Counted from the stretch's first letter, positions 22,240 through 36,409 are shown. The stretch is 64,000 bases of DNA from Glycine soja (GCF_004193775.1 NC_041006.1:30123102-30187101); one strand, 5' to 3'. Notes: generated by a model not told the origin, from the letters alone. Translations and numbers: made by a program.

Positions 22240-25200
22240 CAGTGGCGGTTCTACCATGCGGCCAGCAGGGGCATATGCCCGGGCTCAGCTAGGCATTTTT
22301 TTTTGTTACAAGTCCAATATTTTTTTATTAGTCTTAAAAAACAAATAAAATTTAAAAAAAAAGAAAGAGGAAAAAGGAAAAAGGAAACGGAAAGTTTCCG
22401 TCTCTCCGAATCCAGCAGTGGGCAGTTCCTCCAACTCCCTCCGTCGCCGCCGCCTCCCTCCTCCTCTCCTCTGTGTCTTCTCTTCCCTCCATCGCCGACT
22501 CCTTCTATTTCCTCCTCTCCGCGCCGTCGTCGCCGTCTTCTCTTCCATAATCCCATAGCAGCCGCAGGTAAGGTAAGTTAGGAAAAATAAAAGTGATTAA
22601 GATGGAAAGTGTTTTTGTTTGTTGTGATACTTCCGTGTTCTTTAATTTTTCTTCCATTTTTCAAGTGTGAACAGTGAACTCATAGAGTCATAGTGGACAC
22701 TTTTTCTTTTTCTTCCCCACTAAGAGCACGTTTATTGAAGAAGAAAAAGTCATATTTTATTCCCTTTTTTTTTTGCTTTTCTAATATGGAAAAAAGCTTA
22801 GAGGAAAAGACTTTTGATTGCTTAAGTTAATAATTTCTTTTTGGTCTTTTGTGTTGCACTACATACATGGTTGCAAAAGAGTTTTCTAATATATCAATTG
22901 CAAACACTAAAATTTTCTTTGCTACAATTTTGTAACTATTTTATCTTTATTTCAGATATGAGGAGATTTTTGGTTGATAGAGAAAATATTGAGAATGTGA
23001 ATGTTGTGCAACCGGAAGCTGAATTAGAACCACCACTTAATAATGTGGTTAATGAGTTTAATCCAAATGAGATTGTGCGTGATCTAGGTCGTAGGAAACA
23101 AATTAATGAGTATGCTCCGGATATTCAAGACCAAGTGAGGAGGGCATATATATTGAAGGGTCCAATGCAACCAGATTTGTCAAACTTTCCTCGTACTCAA
23201 TTTGGAAGTGTTAAAAGAGCATTTAGTAAATCATGGTATAAGAATTATACATGGTTAGAATACAGTGAGATAAAGGATGCAGCTTATTGTTTTTATTGTT
23301 TTCTATTTAAGCAACCCGGGAGGGCCGAGCACTTTGGTTTTGAAGTCTTCACTAAAAGCGGATATAGAGATTGGAAGCATGCATTTCAAGGCTTGAAAGG
23401 TCATGTTGGTAGTCATAATAGTTTGCACAACTCATGTGTCAAGCACTACAATGATTATAATAATCAAAGACAAAGTGTGACAAGTAAGTTTGCTAAAGCA
23501 ACCAAGGAATCAGAAGAATTGTATAAGATTCGTTTGACTTGTTCTTTAGATTGTTCAAGATATCTCATAGCACAAGGCATGGCTTTCCGTGGCCATGATG
23601 AATCATCTACTTCGCTAAATAAGGGCAATTTTAGAGAGATGGTAGATTGGGTAAAATCTCAGAATGAACAAGTGAGGGATGCTTTTGACCGTGGTGGAAA
23701 AAATTGCAAAATGACTTGCGGTGACATTCAAAAGGAGCTTGCAACGTGTTGTGCACATGAAGTTACCAAGGTGATTATGGAAGAGCTTGGTGATAGACAA
23801 TTCTCCGTGCTTATTGACGAGTCACGTGATATATCCGTCAAAGAGCAAATGGCGGTGATGTTGAGGTTAGTAGTTGTATTTTCCAATTTCCAATTTTCAT
23901 TACCTATTACTCTCTATGCCGCCAAGTAAACTGGTTGAATTTGTTTTAGGTTTTTGAATGACAAAGGGAATGTTGTGGAACGATTTATTGCTCTACATCA
24001 TGTCACAGATACTTCATCTAAGTCATTAAAGGATGCTCTTTATGGTATTCTTGATAAGTACACATTATCTATTTCAAGGATACGAGGGCAAGGATATGAT
24101 GGAGCTTCAAATATGAGAGGTGAATTTAATGGTTTGCAAAGAAAAATTCTAGATGAAAATCCTTATGCTTTCTATGTCCATTGTTATGCTCACCGTTTGC
24201 AATTGGTTGTTGTGTCTGTTACTAGTAGTTGCTCATCTATTCATGATTTCTTTGAGTACATCACCTTGATTGTGAATACAACAAGTGCATCTTGTAAGAG
24301 GAGGGATGCTTTGACAGAGGCACAACACAAAGATATTTTAAATAAACTTGAGAGTGGTGAGATATCTAGAGGAAGGGGCTTACACCAATCATCTAGTCTC
24401 ACTAGACCCGGGGATACTAGATGGGGTTCACATCATACTACATTGCTTCGTTTGGATCAAATGTGGTCCTCCGTGTTAAAGGTGCTTAGTATGGTTGATG
24501 AAGATGGACGTGGACCATCTCAAGCAGCAGGTTTGATAGAAAAAATGGAGAGCTTTAAATTTGCTTTTATTTTGAGGTTAATGTTAAAGTTGTTTGGTAT
24601 CACAAACGAGCTTTCAAATGTATTGCAAAGAAAAGATCTTAATATTGTGAATGCCATGGAATTAGTTGATGTTGTCAAAGCTCGGTTGGGCACAATGAGA
24701 GAGTGGCTGGAATAATTTTTTTGCCGATGTCCAAGGATTTTGTGTAGCTAAAAGTATTCCGGTACCAAATATGGATGACGAAATACCGGTTCGGGGTCGT
24801 TCAAGAGCAGAAGGGAGGACTATCACTAATCTTCATCATTACCGTGCAAAGATTTTTTATGTTGCTATTGATAAAATATGTGTGGAGATGGATCACCGCT
24901 TTAGTGAAGGAAGTAACATTATACTTGATTGCTTCTCATGTCTTGACCCCAAGAACTCTTTCTCCAAGTTTGATGTTGATAAGCTTGCTCGTCTTGCTGA
25001 TATTTATCATGCAGACTCTTTTCTCTGATGATGACCGAGGAACAATTAGGGATCAACTTGAAACTTATGTGCTTCAAGTGAGAAGAAATGCTTCTTTTTC
25101 CACTTGTGAAGATGTTCAAAGTTTGGCTATGAAGATGGTTCAAACTGAGAAACATTTGGTATTTCCATTGGTTTATAAACTTATTGAGCTAGCTTTGATA

Positions 25201-25587
25201 TTGCCGGTGTCGACAGCATCCGTTGAAAGAGCTTTTTCAGCAATGAAGATTATCAAGTCTAAATTGCGCAATAAGATCAACGATGTGTGGTTCAATGACT
25301 TGATGGTATGTTACACGGAGCGGGAGATATTCAAGTCGCTTGATGATATTGATATTATTCGAACATTTACCGCAAAGAAGTCTCGGAAAGGACACTTGCC
25401 TTGTAATTTTATTTAACCCGCTATTGTAAGATTATGTTTATCTCTTTTATTTTAAACTATATTTTTGTTGACAAAATGACGAGTCTCTTTTATTTTGATT
25501 GATTACTATTTACATATTATATACAATGTGAATTTGCTATCTTTAACTTTTTGCCCAGGCTTTATAATTTTTCTGGCTCCGCCACTG
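22240..25587 (+). mobile_element. hAT DNA transposon, nearly full length
   Basis: The left end CAGTGGCGG and right end CCGCCACTG are terminal inverted repeats. The 8-bp target duplication ATTGGTCC flanks the element at 22232-22239 and 25588-25595, which is the hAT signature. The interior carries one transposase gene. Total length is 3348 bp. Confidence 0.96.
22958..25416 (+). pseudogene. hAT transposase with TTF-type zinc finger, DUF4371 and hAT dimerisation domain (frameshifted)
   Basis: The coding part starts at the ATG at 22958, after a GC-rich leader (22376-22570) and a probable leader intron. A TTF-type zinc finger comes first (AAYCFYCFLF region, about 23275-23460). The DUF4371 catalytic core follows, with VLIDESRD near 23810 and GYDGASNM near 24095. 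The C-terminal hAT dimerisation motif is at about 25180-25290 (LPVSTASVERAFSAM). One intron (23866-23949) has GT-AG ends and keeps frame. Two frameshifts break the gene, one near 24705 (short deletion) and one near 25015. Relatives are annotated as zinc finger MYM-type protein 1-like. This copy is probably inactive but only lightly decayed. Confidence 0.92.
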
Positions 25588-25595
25588 ATTGGTCC

Positions 25596-26339
25596 AGCGG
25601 TCATATAAGTGGAATTTCACACACTTGAATACTCTTCTCATCATTCTTTAGTGATATATGAAAACATAAAAACACTTGAATTAAACTTAAGGAAATAGCA
25701 CACGAATCTCATTTAAATTATTGTGAAATCTCCTTTGTTTCAAAATGATGGTGGTGATGATGATTGTGCTCTGCTGACTGTCAAATGTCAATAAAATATA
25801 GTTCATACAACCATAAAAACGAGTGCTTGCTTGCAGTTGATGCCACCAGACTGCTATAAAACTAAATCCTGATACTAATACAACGAACATGCTCACTAAA
25901 ACCCTTTCAATAAAGAAAATGTCAGACCTAAAGCTGTCAGACCTGCTATTTAAGTGCCATGGAAGCTTCTGTAATTTATAAAGTTCCAAGAGCCCTTTTT
26001 AAGTAAAAATGCCTAAGTATTGAAGATTGTGAATCCTGATTTATGTAATTCACCAGTCACTTGTGTTAGTTTCTGTATCTTAAAGTAAAGAAGATACAAA
26101 CATGTATGTGTAACAACTAGGAAATCAACTTGCATTGATTGATTTGGGGTGAGAGAGAAAATAACTCAAAATCTGGAAATTAAATAATACTAATAAATAA
26201 CAGAAAACTAGGTGTTAGAGAACTTGTCATAGCTATTGATTTTCCAGCAACCATATAATTAGGAGATAATTACCTAAACTCTAAGAAAGTGCCAAACAAC
26301 CTGATCCAACCAACCTTTCCCCGGTAGAAAAAAGATGCG
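25596..26339. other. Downstream flank of NAGS, probable 3' UTR and intergenic DNA
   Basis: No coding sequence recognised. The part next to 26340 would be the NAGS 3' UTR on the minus strand. Confidence 0.45.
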
Positions 26340-26752
26340 CTAAGAGGATGTAAATCTGCTACTAACAGTTATTCCACTCTTATTAGGTAGAAGCTTCTTC
26401 ATGTAATACTTAGACTTGCGGGATAGATTAATTGTTTTCCTTTTCTTCTCAGGTATATAATCAAATGAACATTCTGAAAATCCACGCCTCACAAACCTGT
26501 CAATACAATGGGAATTCATGTCTTTAGAAAAGCATTTATGGAGTTAACAAACCATATGCAGCAATAAAGAATAGATATAGAGTATGAAGTAAGTAACAAT
26601 CCACTGAAAGCACAAAATGACATTGACTCTAGATAAATATATTGACATATGCTTGACGTGCATTGAGGAGGGTATGTACCAATCTGCTGTCCGAGTTGTG
26701 AGCAAGAAAAGCATTTCAAATCCAAGAGATGATGCTTTCTTCTCTAAATAAT
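26340..26752 (-). pseudogene. NAGS: NAGS exons 9-10 (C-terminal GNAT domain)
   Basis: Exon 9 is 26680-26752 (EKKASSLGFEMLFLLTTRTAD). Exon 10 is 26340-26496 (FVRRGFSECSFDYIPEKKRK), ending at a natural TAG at 26340-26342. These exons are separated from exon 8 by about 10 kb of intron filled with LTR retrotransposon sequence. Confidence 0.93.
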
Positions 26753-27277
26753 CTGTTTCATTTGATCGTAAAATTAAACAGATACAGTCAAAACATAAGA
26801 TAAACACTATTGTAGAGCAACAGTACCCAAATATTATAATCAAACAGCTTCGAAAAAAGGTGTCTTACTATGCACTGCATGGACCTCACACCACACCATA
26901 GAAGTAGTTTCTGGATGACATTGGAAACAATGTACCCTTAAAATTTTATCATGGTCTGATGATATACAATATTTGCAAACAATTTCTGATACGAAAATTG
27001 CACAAAGAACTAGTCAACAACTGTAGGTATACTCTTAAGGAACCTACCTGCTTAGTAAGATTCAATACTTTCCAAAGCCAAGATAGCAAAAATAAAAGAA
27101 AGGAAGTCAATGGTTTTATGCCTTGAGATTGAATACCCTAGTAAGGTAACATCAAGAAGGTCAATGTATTATGAATAATTGAATATGTGTTGACATTTTC
27201 TACTTTGACAAATGAAATTCCCAAAACTTTCGGATTCTCAACAATGTTTTCAAAGTCAAATTAGCGATGAATTGGCA

Positions 27278-27700
27278 TGTAACATGTGTGAAGGAGGGCT
27301 CAGAAAAGGCGGGAGAATTTGTTAAGCATCATGGCCACGTGTCAAACGATGAGGAAAGCAAGGAAGTGTGCAAGAGCTCACGTGAGAGGAGGGAGAGCAT
27401 TAAATTGTGTGATTACATTCATTGAAGGGCATGCTTGTGGTATGAACCCTTCTCTCTAAAATCAAATTCCCTCTGACATTCTTTTTCTCTTTCCCAATTT
27501 GAGCTCATCCCCTGTTTCCGTTCCTTTATCTTTCAGGAAAGGACCCATTGATGACTTCTGTCGAATCTTTATGAATTTCAGTGTGTTGTCGCATTTATTG
27601 TTCCTTTAAATTCTTGTTGTTACAGTGATTCTATTCTGATTACATTCGAACTTCCTTGTAACTGTGGTTCTGTTGGAATATAAATACTAGCACTGTTACA
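27278..27700 (+). repeat. 5' LTR of the chromovirus
   Basis: 423 bp, TG...CA ends. It is followed by TTGGTGCTTTCATTGAC, the likely primer-binding site at 27701-27717, which is not the tRNA-Met type. Confidence 0.93.
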
Positions 27701-27721
27701 TTGGTGCTTTCATTGACTTCC

Positions 27722-29188
27722 ATGGCGAAGAACACCAGAATGAAGGTACTGCAAGCTGAGGTACGCACGAACGCCAATGATCTTCGACGTTTAGCTACGA
27801 CGGTGGAGAAACTGCAAACCACAATGGAAGCTAAAAACCAGGCTCATGAACTTACAATGGAAGAGATCAAGTTATCCTTACAACAATTGTTACAAAATTC
27901 TTCTCTCAATCATGGAAGCCCTTCGAACTCAAACTCAACCGTGAGAGTTCCTCCGGTCATGATGGTCTCACCGATCAAAGACATTTCTCTGGGTTTTCCC
28001 CATTTTGATGGCTCTTCTCCGGTGCTGGAATGGATATTTAAGGCGGATAAATTCTTCAATTACCACAATACACCTGATGCAGATCGTGTTGACATTGCAT
28101 CTATGCATTTTGAGAAGGACGTCATACCATGGTTCCAAATGTTGCAGAAGATCGAGGCAGTTACCACCTGGTCCGCTTTAACATCTGCTTTGGAGTCCCA
28201 ATTTGGCCCTTCACCCTTTGACTGACCTATGGCTGAACTGTTTAAATTGCAGCAATCAGGTTCAGTTTCAGATTACTATTTGAAATTTATGTCCCTTGCT
28301 AATAGATCTGAAGGATTGACTGAGGAGGCTATTCTGAATTGTTTTATAAGTGGCTTGAATGTTGATATTAAACGTGATGTTGTTGCTATGTCACCTCTAA
28401 ACCTTTTGCGAGCCGTTGCCTTAGCTAAACTGTATGAAGAAAAGTATTGCCCTACCCTTAAATCCACCACCACATATTCAACCAGATATAATAATTCATC
28501 CTTCATTGGCACTTCTATTAACCAACCACCTAAAAATACACCAAAAACCACCCTCACCTACCCTAAACCAAACCTACCACCCTTTTTACCTACCCCTTCG
28601 AGTCCACCACTTAAGAATTCAAACATTAAAAGGATTAGCCCTGCAGAAATGCAACTGAGAAGGGAGAAAGGCTTATTCTATTTTTGTGATGAGAAATTTT
28701 CATTTAATCACAAGTGTCCAAACCGGCAATGCTTTGTCTTACAATTGGGGGATGAGGATGCTGAGAAATCTGTAAATGAATCCAAGGTGATAATAGAAGA
28801 AAGGGAGCCAGTGATTGATGATCACCACTTATCCTTGAATGCTTTGAAAGGAGGCTTAGGAGTAGGCACAATTAAGTTCATGGCTTATGTGGGAACTATG
28901 CTAGTGAAGGTGTTGATAGATGGTGGCAGTTCAGATAATTTCCTTCAACCAATAGTGGCTAAATTCTTGAAGCTACCAATTGAGCAGGCTCCTATGTTCA
29001 GAGTTATGGTTGGCAATGGCAATTACATGGAATCTAAAGTACTGATCCAAAATTTGACTCTACAAGCTCAGGGTAATATTTTCACACTACCAGTATTTTT
29101 ACTTCCTACATCAGGGGCTGATCTAATATTGGGTGCAAGTTGGCTTAAGACCATAGGACCTCATTTAGCTGATTATGAGACCTTGTAG
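27722..29188 (+). pseudogene. Chromovirus gag and protease region (two in-frame stops)
   Basis: The ATG is at 27722 in the frame that opens at 27701. A coiled-coil N-terminus leads into the retrotransposon gag core (FPHFDGSSPVLEWIFKADKFF and LFKLQQSGSVSDYYLKF). A cysteine-containing motif near 28680 replaces a classical zinc knuckle. The aspartic protease region reads VLIDGGSSDNF, with Gly where Ser is usual after the catalytic Asp. Stops lie at 28223-28225 and 29186-29188, in the same frame. Confidence 0.88.
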
Positions 29189-29278
29189 ATAAAATTCTTA
29201 TATGAGGGAAGATACACTACCCTGAAAGGGGATAGTAACATTTTACCTACCACAACACACCTTCAACACATTAGGAGG

Positions 29279-32200
29279 ATGGTACACACTGATGCAATTG
29301 CTGGAATTTATAGCATGCATGCTGTCCAGGAAGATACTCATTCTTTTCCTTTGTTGGAGCTGCCTGAGGACATGGAACTTGAATTGTCACTCTTGTTGCA
29401 TACTTACGGTATCGTATTTAGTACTCCTAGTGGCTTACCACCACTTAGGACTCATGTTCATTCCATACCATTATTAGAAGGATCAAATCCAGTCAAAGTT
29501 AAGCCCTATAGATATCCACACAGTCAGAAGGAGGAAATTGAGAAGTTGGTGGAAGGCATGCTTAAAGAGGGAATCATCCAACCCAACAACAGTCCATTCT
29601 CTTCCCCAATCATTTTGGTTAAGAAGATGGTTCATGGAGGGTATGCACTGACTATAGAGCATTAAATACAATCACTATTAAGGACAGTTTTCCCATTCCA
29701 ACAGTGGATGAGTTAATTGATGAATTATATGGAGCATGCTACTTTTCTAAGCTTGATTTAAGGTCTGGCTATCACCAAATCCTCCTAAATCCGGATGATA
29801 GACACAAAACAGCTTTCAGAACACATCAAGGTTTGTATGAGTGGTTGGTCATGCCATTTGGCTTGTCCAATGCACCAGCAACCTTTCAGAGCTTAATGAA
29901 TCAGATTTTTAAGGGTTTTTTGAGGAGATTTGTATTGGTGTTCTTTGATGACATTCTAGTATACAACAGCTCTTGGAAGGACCATTTGAATCACTTGGAA
30001 GTGGTGCTCAATATCCTCAAATAGAACCAACTTTTTGCTAAATTTTCAAAATGTACCTTTGGTGTGCAGCAGATTGGTTACTTAGGTCATACCTTATCAG
30101 GTGATGGAGTGGCTATGGATACTAAAAAGTTGGAATCAGTTAAAGATTGGCCTCAACCTACCAATTTGAAGCAATTAAGGGGCTTTTTAGGGTTGACTGG
30201 TTATTATAGAAAATTTGTCAAGGGATATGCTAACATTGCTACACCACTAACTGATTTATTAAAGAAGGACTCATTTAAGTGGGGTGATACAGCAGATAAG
30301 GCCTTTGAAGCCTTGAAATTGGCCCTTACTACAGCTCCAGTGTTGGCCATCCCTAATTTTGCTGCACCTTTTGTTCTTGAAACAGATGCTTCTAGTTCAA
30401 GCATAGGGGTTGTGTTGAGCCAAAACAAACACCCTATTGCATACTTCTCTAAGAAGTTGTCCCTAAGAATGCAAAAGCAATCTGCTTATGCTAGAGAGTT
30501 TTATGCAATCACTGAATCATTGTCTAAATTTAGACATTACCTACTGGGTCACAAGTTCATTATAAAGACAGATCAGAAAAGCTTGAAAGAACTACTTGAT
30601 CAAACATTACAAACTCCAGAACAGCAGCAGTGGTTACCCAAATTTATAGGATATGATTTCATAATTCAGTATTCTCCAGGAAAAGAGAATATTCCTGCTG
30701 ATGCACTATCCAGAAGCTTTGCTATGGCTTGGTCTGAACCTTCAAATACATGGCTTCAAACAGTGGCAGCTGCAACAAAGAATGATGAGTCTTTGATGAA
30801 AATCTATCAGCTCTGTAGCAACAATGCTGGGAAGAGTGGCGATTATGTATTACATCAGGATGTGATCATATGGAAAAGGAGAATTATGTTGCCTAATGAT
30901 AGTCAATTGCTTAAGATGATTATGACTGAATTTCATGCATCCAAGGTGGGAGGACATGCTGGAACCACTAGAACAATTGTTAGAATCAATGCTCAATTTT
31001 ACTGGCCTAAGATGAGGGAGGATATTAGGAAGTTTGTACAGGAATGTGTCATATGTCAACAAGCCAAAGTCACTCATTCCTTGTTGCCTGCTGGTCTTCT
31101 TCAGCCATTACCTATCCCTAATATGATCTGGGATGAAATCGCAATGGATTTCATCACCAATCTACCATTATCTCATGGTTACTCTAACATAATGGTGGTA
31201 GTTGACAGACTATCAAAATTTGTTCACTTTATTCCTTTGAAACCAGGATTTAACAGCAAGATTGTAGCAGAAGCATTCATACATAACATTGTTAAATTGT
31301 ATGGCTTCCCTAAATCAATTGTGTCAGATAGGGACAGGGTGTTTATCAGTAGTTTTTGGAAGCAAATGTTCAAGTCACAAGGCACTAATTTGGCTATGAG
31401 CTCCTCTTACCATCCACAATCCGATGGCCAAACAGAGAATCTTAACAAGAGGCTGGAAATGTATCTAAGATGCTTTGTCTTTGTTCATCCCAAAAACTGG
31501 TTGGAGATGCTACCTTGGGCTCAATACTGGTATAATTCATCCTTCCATCATAGCATTAGATCGCTCCATATCAAGTAGTTTATGGCAAGCCTCCACCTAA
31601 TATAATAAGGTATGAACACAATGAGAATGATCCACCAGCATTACAAGACATTTTGAAAGCTCGTGATACATTATTGACTAAACTGAAGGGTAACCTACAT
31701 CACTCCCAGAATTATATGAAGTTTCAGGCTGATAAAAAAAGAAGGGAGGTTCAGTTGGAGGTAGGAGAGCTTGTTTTGGTAAAGTTACAACCATACAGGC
31801 AGCACTCGGTGGTTTTAAGAAAGAATAAAAAATTGAGCCTTAGGTACTTTGGACCTTTTGAAATTATTGAGAAGATTGGCGAGGTTGCTTTTAAGTTGTT
31901 ACTTCCGGATTCAACTAAGATACACCCGGTTTTCCACATATCTTTACTTAAGAAGTTCTTGGGAGACTCTAAGCAGCAATACTTTCCACTGCCTCTCACA
32001 ACTACTGAGTTTGGCCCAATTCTGTTACCTTATAAGGTCTTGGACTCTCGCGTGATTCACAGAAATGACAAGGAGATTTCCCAAGTGCAGGTGCAATGGA
32101 ATTCATTCATTCAGGAAGATAATTCATGGGAAGATGTTGATGAAATGCAGAAGTCTTATCCAGAATTCAACCTTGAGGACAAGGTTGTTGTTAAAGGGAT

Positions 32201-32354
32201 GAGTAATGTAACACGTGTGAAGGAGGGCTCAGAAAAGGCGGGAGAATTTGTTAAGCATCATGGCCACGTGTCAAACGATGAGGAAAGCAAGGAAGTGCGC
32301 AAGAGCTCACGTGAGAGGAGGGAGAGCGTTAAATTGTGTGATTACAATCATTGA
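29279..32354 (+). pseudogene. Chromovirus pol: RT, RNase H, integrase, chromodomain-like tail (broken)
   Basis: Reverse transcriptase carries the FFDD form of the catalytic motif (29941-29952). RNase H starts at VLETDASSSSIGVVLSQ. Integrase has its zinc-binding region (HASKVGGHAG through CVICQQAK) and D,D,E core (MDFITNLP, SDRDRVF, QTENLNKRLE). The end resembles a chromodomain (VQVQWNSFIQEDNSWED). Lesions are a frameshift near 29625, a stop at 30022-30024 and a frameshift near 31570. The terminal frame reads on into the 3' LTR and stops at 32352-32354. Confidence 0.9.
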
Positions 32355-32631
32355 AGGGCATGCTTGTGGTATGAACCCTTTTCTCTCTGAAATCAAATTC
32401 CCTCTTACATTCTTTTTCTCTTTCCCAATTTGAGCTCATCCCTTGTTTCCGTTCCTTTATCTTTCAGGAAAGGACCCATTGATGACTTTTGCCGAATCTT
32501 TATGAATTTCAGTGTGCTGTCGCATTTATTGTTCCTTTAAATTCCTGTTGTTACAGTGATTCTATTTTGATTACATTCGAACTTCCTTGTAACTGTGGTT
32601 CTGTTGGAATATAAATACTAGCACTGTTACA
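32207..32631 (+). repeat. 3' LTR of the chromovirus
   Basis: 425 bp. It matches the 5' LTR with about 12 substitutions and a 2-bp length difference, and is followed by the TSD TGGCA. Confidence 0.93.
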
Positions 32632-32636
32632 TGGCA

Positions 32637-33689
32637 TTGTGAGAAATTTAAGGATAAACCGGGATTTCATGTGTACATATGTACATGAAAGTACATATGT
32701 AGCAATATGTTAGAAAAATATAACACACGTTTGAGTATAAATAAATTAACCATGCACTATATAATATAGGTTAGAAAAGGAAAATATTAATAACTTCATG
32801 TAAATTTATAATACTTTAATTTGATTAAATGACTCAATGGTAAGTATGAATCCATGTTCAATTTGTTTTAACGGTTTAACTAAAAAACTATATGCTATAT
32901 TATATGTGCATCAAAAGTAAAAGCCAAACTTAGCATAGTAGTTCGAGAGGTGCTTAAAAATGAGGTTTGAACAGTTCAGTACCAATTCAAGTGATCAGTA
33001 GCTATCAGAAAGACGGTTTAAGGACACTAACCAGCCACAGGTCTGAAGTTTGAATTTTCATTTCCTGTTTTGGTTTCAGGACAATAATATTAACCTTGGA
33101 CTGGTTGAACCTGTTAAACCACGTGCAGTTGCATGGTCTTGACAGTTCAGTACAGGTTCATTCGGTCAATAGGCATTTTTGGAATGCCAGTTTTAGAGGT
33201 TTAATTGGATAAGCTCACATTTAACTTGGTCTAATTGGGCAGTCTGGGTTTAACTATGTTGCTGAAATATGAGAGCAGAAGTAGTTGAAATAGTATCAGT
33301 ACAAAATCAGTTCTTACTAGTCTAGTGCAATAATATGATCCTTTTTGAGTATCAGAAATGACAAGACTATGAAAACTTTGGAAGAGTCCTTTAATCCCCC
33401 AATAATTTATGGCATGTTTTGAACTTTTGTAGAATCCCTATTAATGAATTTGAAAGGGCATGTAGACTTGAGGGAACTGAAGTCATAATTTAAAGTTTCA
33501 AACCCTTTTACTAATGCTAATGCTACTTTCTGAAAAGTTCTTTGCAATAAACATCATTTCAAGTCATTTAATTCTCAATATGAGCAGAATAAACAAAAAA
33601 AGTCACCTTGGAAATCCAATATATTCCACAAATTATTAATCACTGGTTCATTGTCAATTAATTGTCAATCCATAGCGGCAATAAATAAC
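32637..33689. other. Residual NAGS intron 8 sequence
   Basis: AT-rich with no ORF and no element ends recognised. It is the piece of intron between the two LTR-type insertions. Confidence 0.6.
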
Positions 33690-35097
33690 ATTAATGTAAC
33701 ACCCTATTTTTCGTAAAATAAATAAAAAAAGTTTTATTTAAAAGTTAATAGAGTTTTTAGAAATTAAATAAATGAGAGGAAATGATTTTTGTTAATTAAA
33801 ATAATAATTTCATAGTATTAGAAAATAAATAGAATAAAATGATGTTTTAGAAAATAAAGCAATATTTTAATTGGCTATTTTTTTAACGAAAGAGTAAAAT
33901 AAAGTTTCTTTTTATAAATCAACAAAATAAAGCAAAATAGAATAAATAATAGACTCAAAGTACCCTAGCTAAAAATAAAGACATACTAGGTTATATTTTA
34001 CACTTAAGATAGTCTCTACACTCTTTCTTTCTTCCAAATTCGTTTTCTCTTCTTTCTCTCCCAAAACCTTTTATTTTTTCCTGCATGCATCCAAACCAGT
34101 CCCAGTAAAACTATGATCTCGAACTCATTCACCGTTGGATCGTTCTGACATTTGGACACCACCTTTGGAACTCATTTTCTCACATTCTCACCGTTGGGAT
34201 TAGTGAAATAATGTAAGTAGAGAGAGAAATTCTCCTCACACGGAGACAGTGAAACTAAAGCTCTAATCCCTTCTCTTTCTCTCTAATGCTTGGAAACTCT
34301 AGCAGAACAACCAAAGAAAAAGTATGAAGAATCTTAGAAAACCGTTATAGATGTCACTATCGCTGTCGGATTATACACATGAGTCTGCTTAAAGGTAAGG
34401 AATGAATTTATCGCAACTAGGGTTAAAATGAACATGTGTAAGGATCCTTAGATGATCAAATTGGGATTTATTTTGGAATGTTTACTGTATTGTAATTTTG
34501 TCTTTACGATTATAATCACAAGATTGTTATGTTTGACAGTGCAATTGATGCCATGATGCGAATTAGTTGACAAAATTGAGTGCTATTGGTATTTTCGTGT
34601 TTTTGAACCTATGATTTTGATTCCTTTGATTTTGATATGATTATGTAAAATTGTTTGAGAAATTTTACTCCCCATGTTGTGAGAAACATTTTTGTATAAT
34701 TTGTTTGTGTTTTCGACAAGATTTACTAAATTAGCATGAGAATTAGATTATTGGAAACGTTCTTTGTTATGTTTTGGTTATTCTGTGTTGATGATTATAA
34801 CACTTATAACACATATATATGTATATGAATTGTTAAAATAAATTACAAATTAATAGTTTAAATAATAAAATTAAATTGAAGGAAATTAATATATCAAGAT
34901 TCAACGATAAATACTTTTAATGCATTTTTAGTTGAATTATTCATTAACTCTTTTAAATTGAAAATAATATAGTTCGATTTAATATATGCATGTTTTGTGT
35001 CATGTAAATATTAATGTTGTGTGATTTTTGTATGATCCGTGAGGTGTGATAATATATTGCATTGGGATTATAACATTGTGATTGAGATTGAGTATAT

Positions 35098-35680
35098 GTG
35101 ATAACTTGAGTATGAGTTGAATTGTAAGATACACGTGTATTGAAATTTTGTATGCACTGAATTGTGAATAAACTGTACAATCACACAATTGTAAGATCCT
35201 TTAAAGGCGACAAGCTAATGCGCGACGAGTATTGTGATGAGATCCACTGTGAGAACCCGACGAGTTGAATCACTATGAAGCGCAATGAGTTAAAATGATT
35301 TTGAAAACAACTAAGTAGTTGTGTGTATTGCAGAGTTCAAACTCCAGTGGTACATATATGATTTTAAATGTCTATTTTAATGAGATGATTAGTCATATGA
35401 ACATAACATATTAATATTATTATGGTGTGATATGTATATAATGCTTAAGGCGTGATAATGTGATTTCTTGAAATTATGAAAGTGTGATGAACTGTGTATA
35501 AGTGATAAGTTGAGTATGTGTTAAATTGTGAGATCACATGTGTATTGAGATGTTGTATGCATTGAGTTGTGAGTTATGAACTGTATAATCACACAACTGT
35601 AAGACCCTTTAAGGGCGATAAGTTAATACACGACGAGTATTGTGATGGAATCCATTGTGAGAACCCCACGAGTTAAATCA
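35098..35680. repeat. Internal duplication in the solo-LTR-like element
   Basis: Two diverged copies, at 35098-35275 and 35499-35680, share gacgagtattgtgatg and flanking sequence. Confidence 0.75.
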
Positions 35681-36294
35681 CTTTTTGAGACATAAAGAGT
35701 TAAAATTATTTTGAGAATAACTGAGGAGTCGTGTGTTTTGTATAGTTCATAGATATAGTCTGTGTATTAAAATATTTTCTAGGTTGGACCTGAATTAGGA
35801 GGGAGAGTCCCTGATGAACTCTTTAGAGTCTAGGCCTTGGGGGTAAATTCACTCGGTTTGAGTGTTTCTTTAAGTTTGTGCCGATTCCACATGGTTGGAA
35901 TATTCTCGCAAAACAGTGTGACCCTGACTGGTCTCCCTACGATTTTACCTAGTGAAAGTGACATGATTTATCACTGTATGGTATGTCTTGTCATGTACTC
36001 CTAGGCGCCAGACGAGGTTTTTCACTGACATGATATTACATTGCATATACAATTGAGTCTTAGTGTATCTGTTACATAACATTTATGTAATGATCATTGT
36101 GACTTGCTATATGATGATGGATAATGAATTGTGTGAGTATGAGATATTGTGTTGTACTTGAGATGATTTGTTCTGAACACATGATTAATGTAAAAGTATG
36201 AAATGTGATTTTGTGATTAAATCCTTAGATCAAGTGATATTATGCAATGAGTGGTAAAATGATGAAAATTGTACTAAGTTGAGCTTGTTATACT

Positions 36295-36409
<115 letters not shown>

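Larger units (their letters stand above)
27278..32631 (+). mobile_element. Ty3/gypsy chromovirus-type LTR retrotransposon in NAGS intron 8
   Basis: LTRs at 27278-27700 and 32207-32631 begin TGTAACA and end TGTTACA. The TSD TGGCA lies at 27273-27277 and 32632-32636. The interior encodes gag, protease, reverse transcriptase, RNase H, integrase and a chromodomain-like tail. I count about 12 substitutions and one 2-bp indel between the LTRs (about 2.8 percent). It is oriented opposite to NAGS. Confidence 0.96.

Noticed and set aside
22251..22556. Arg/Glu-rich frames on the minus strand near the hAT left end
   Set aside because: They are shadows of the GC- and TCC-rich hAT leader. No family resemblance and no splice continuation.
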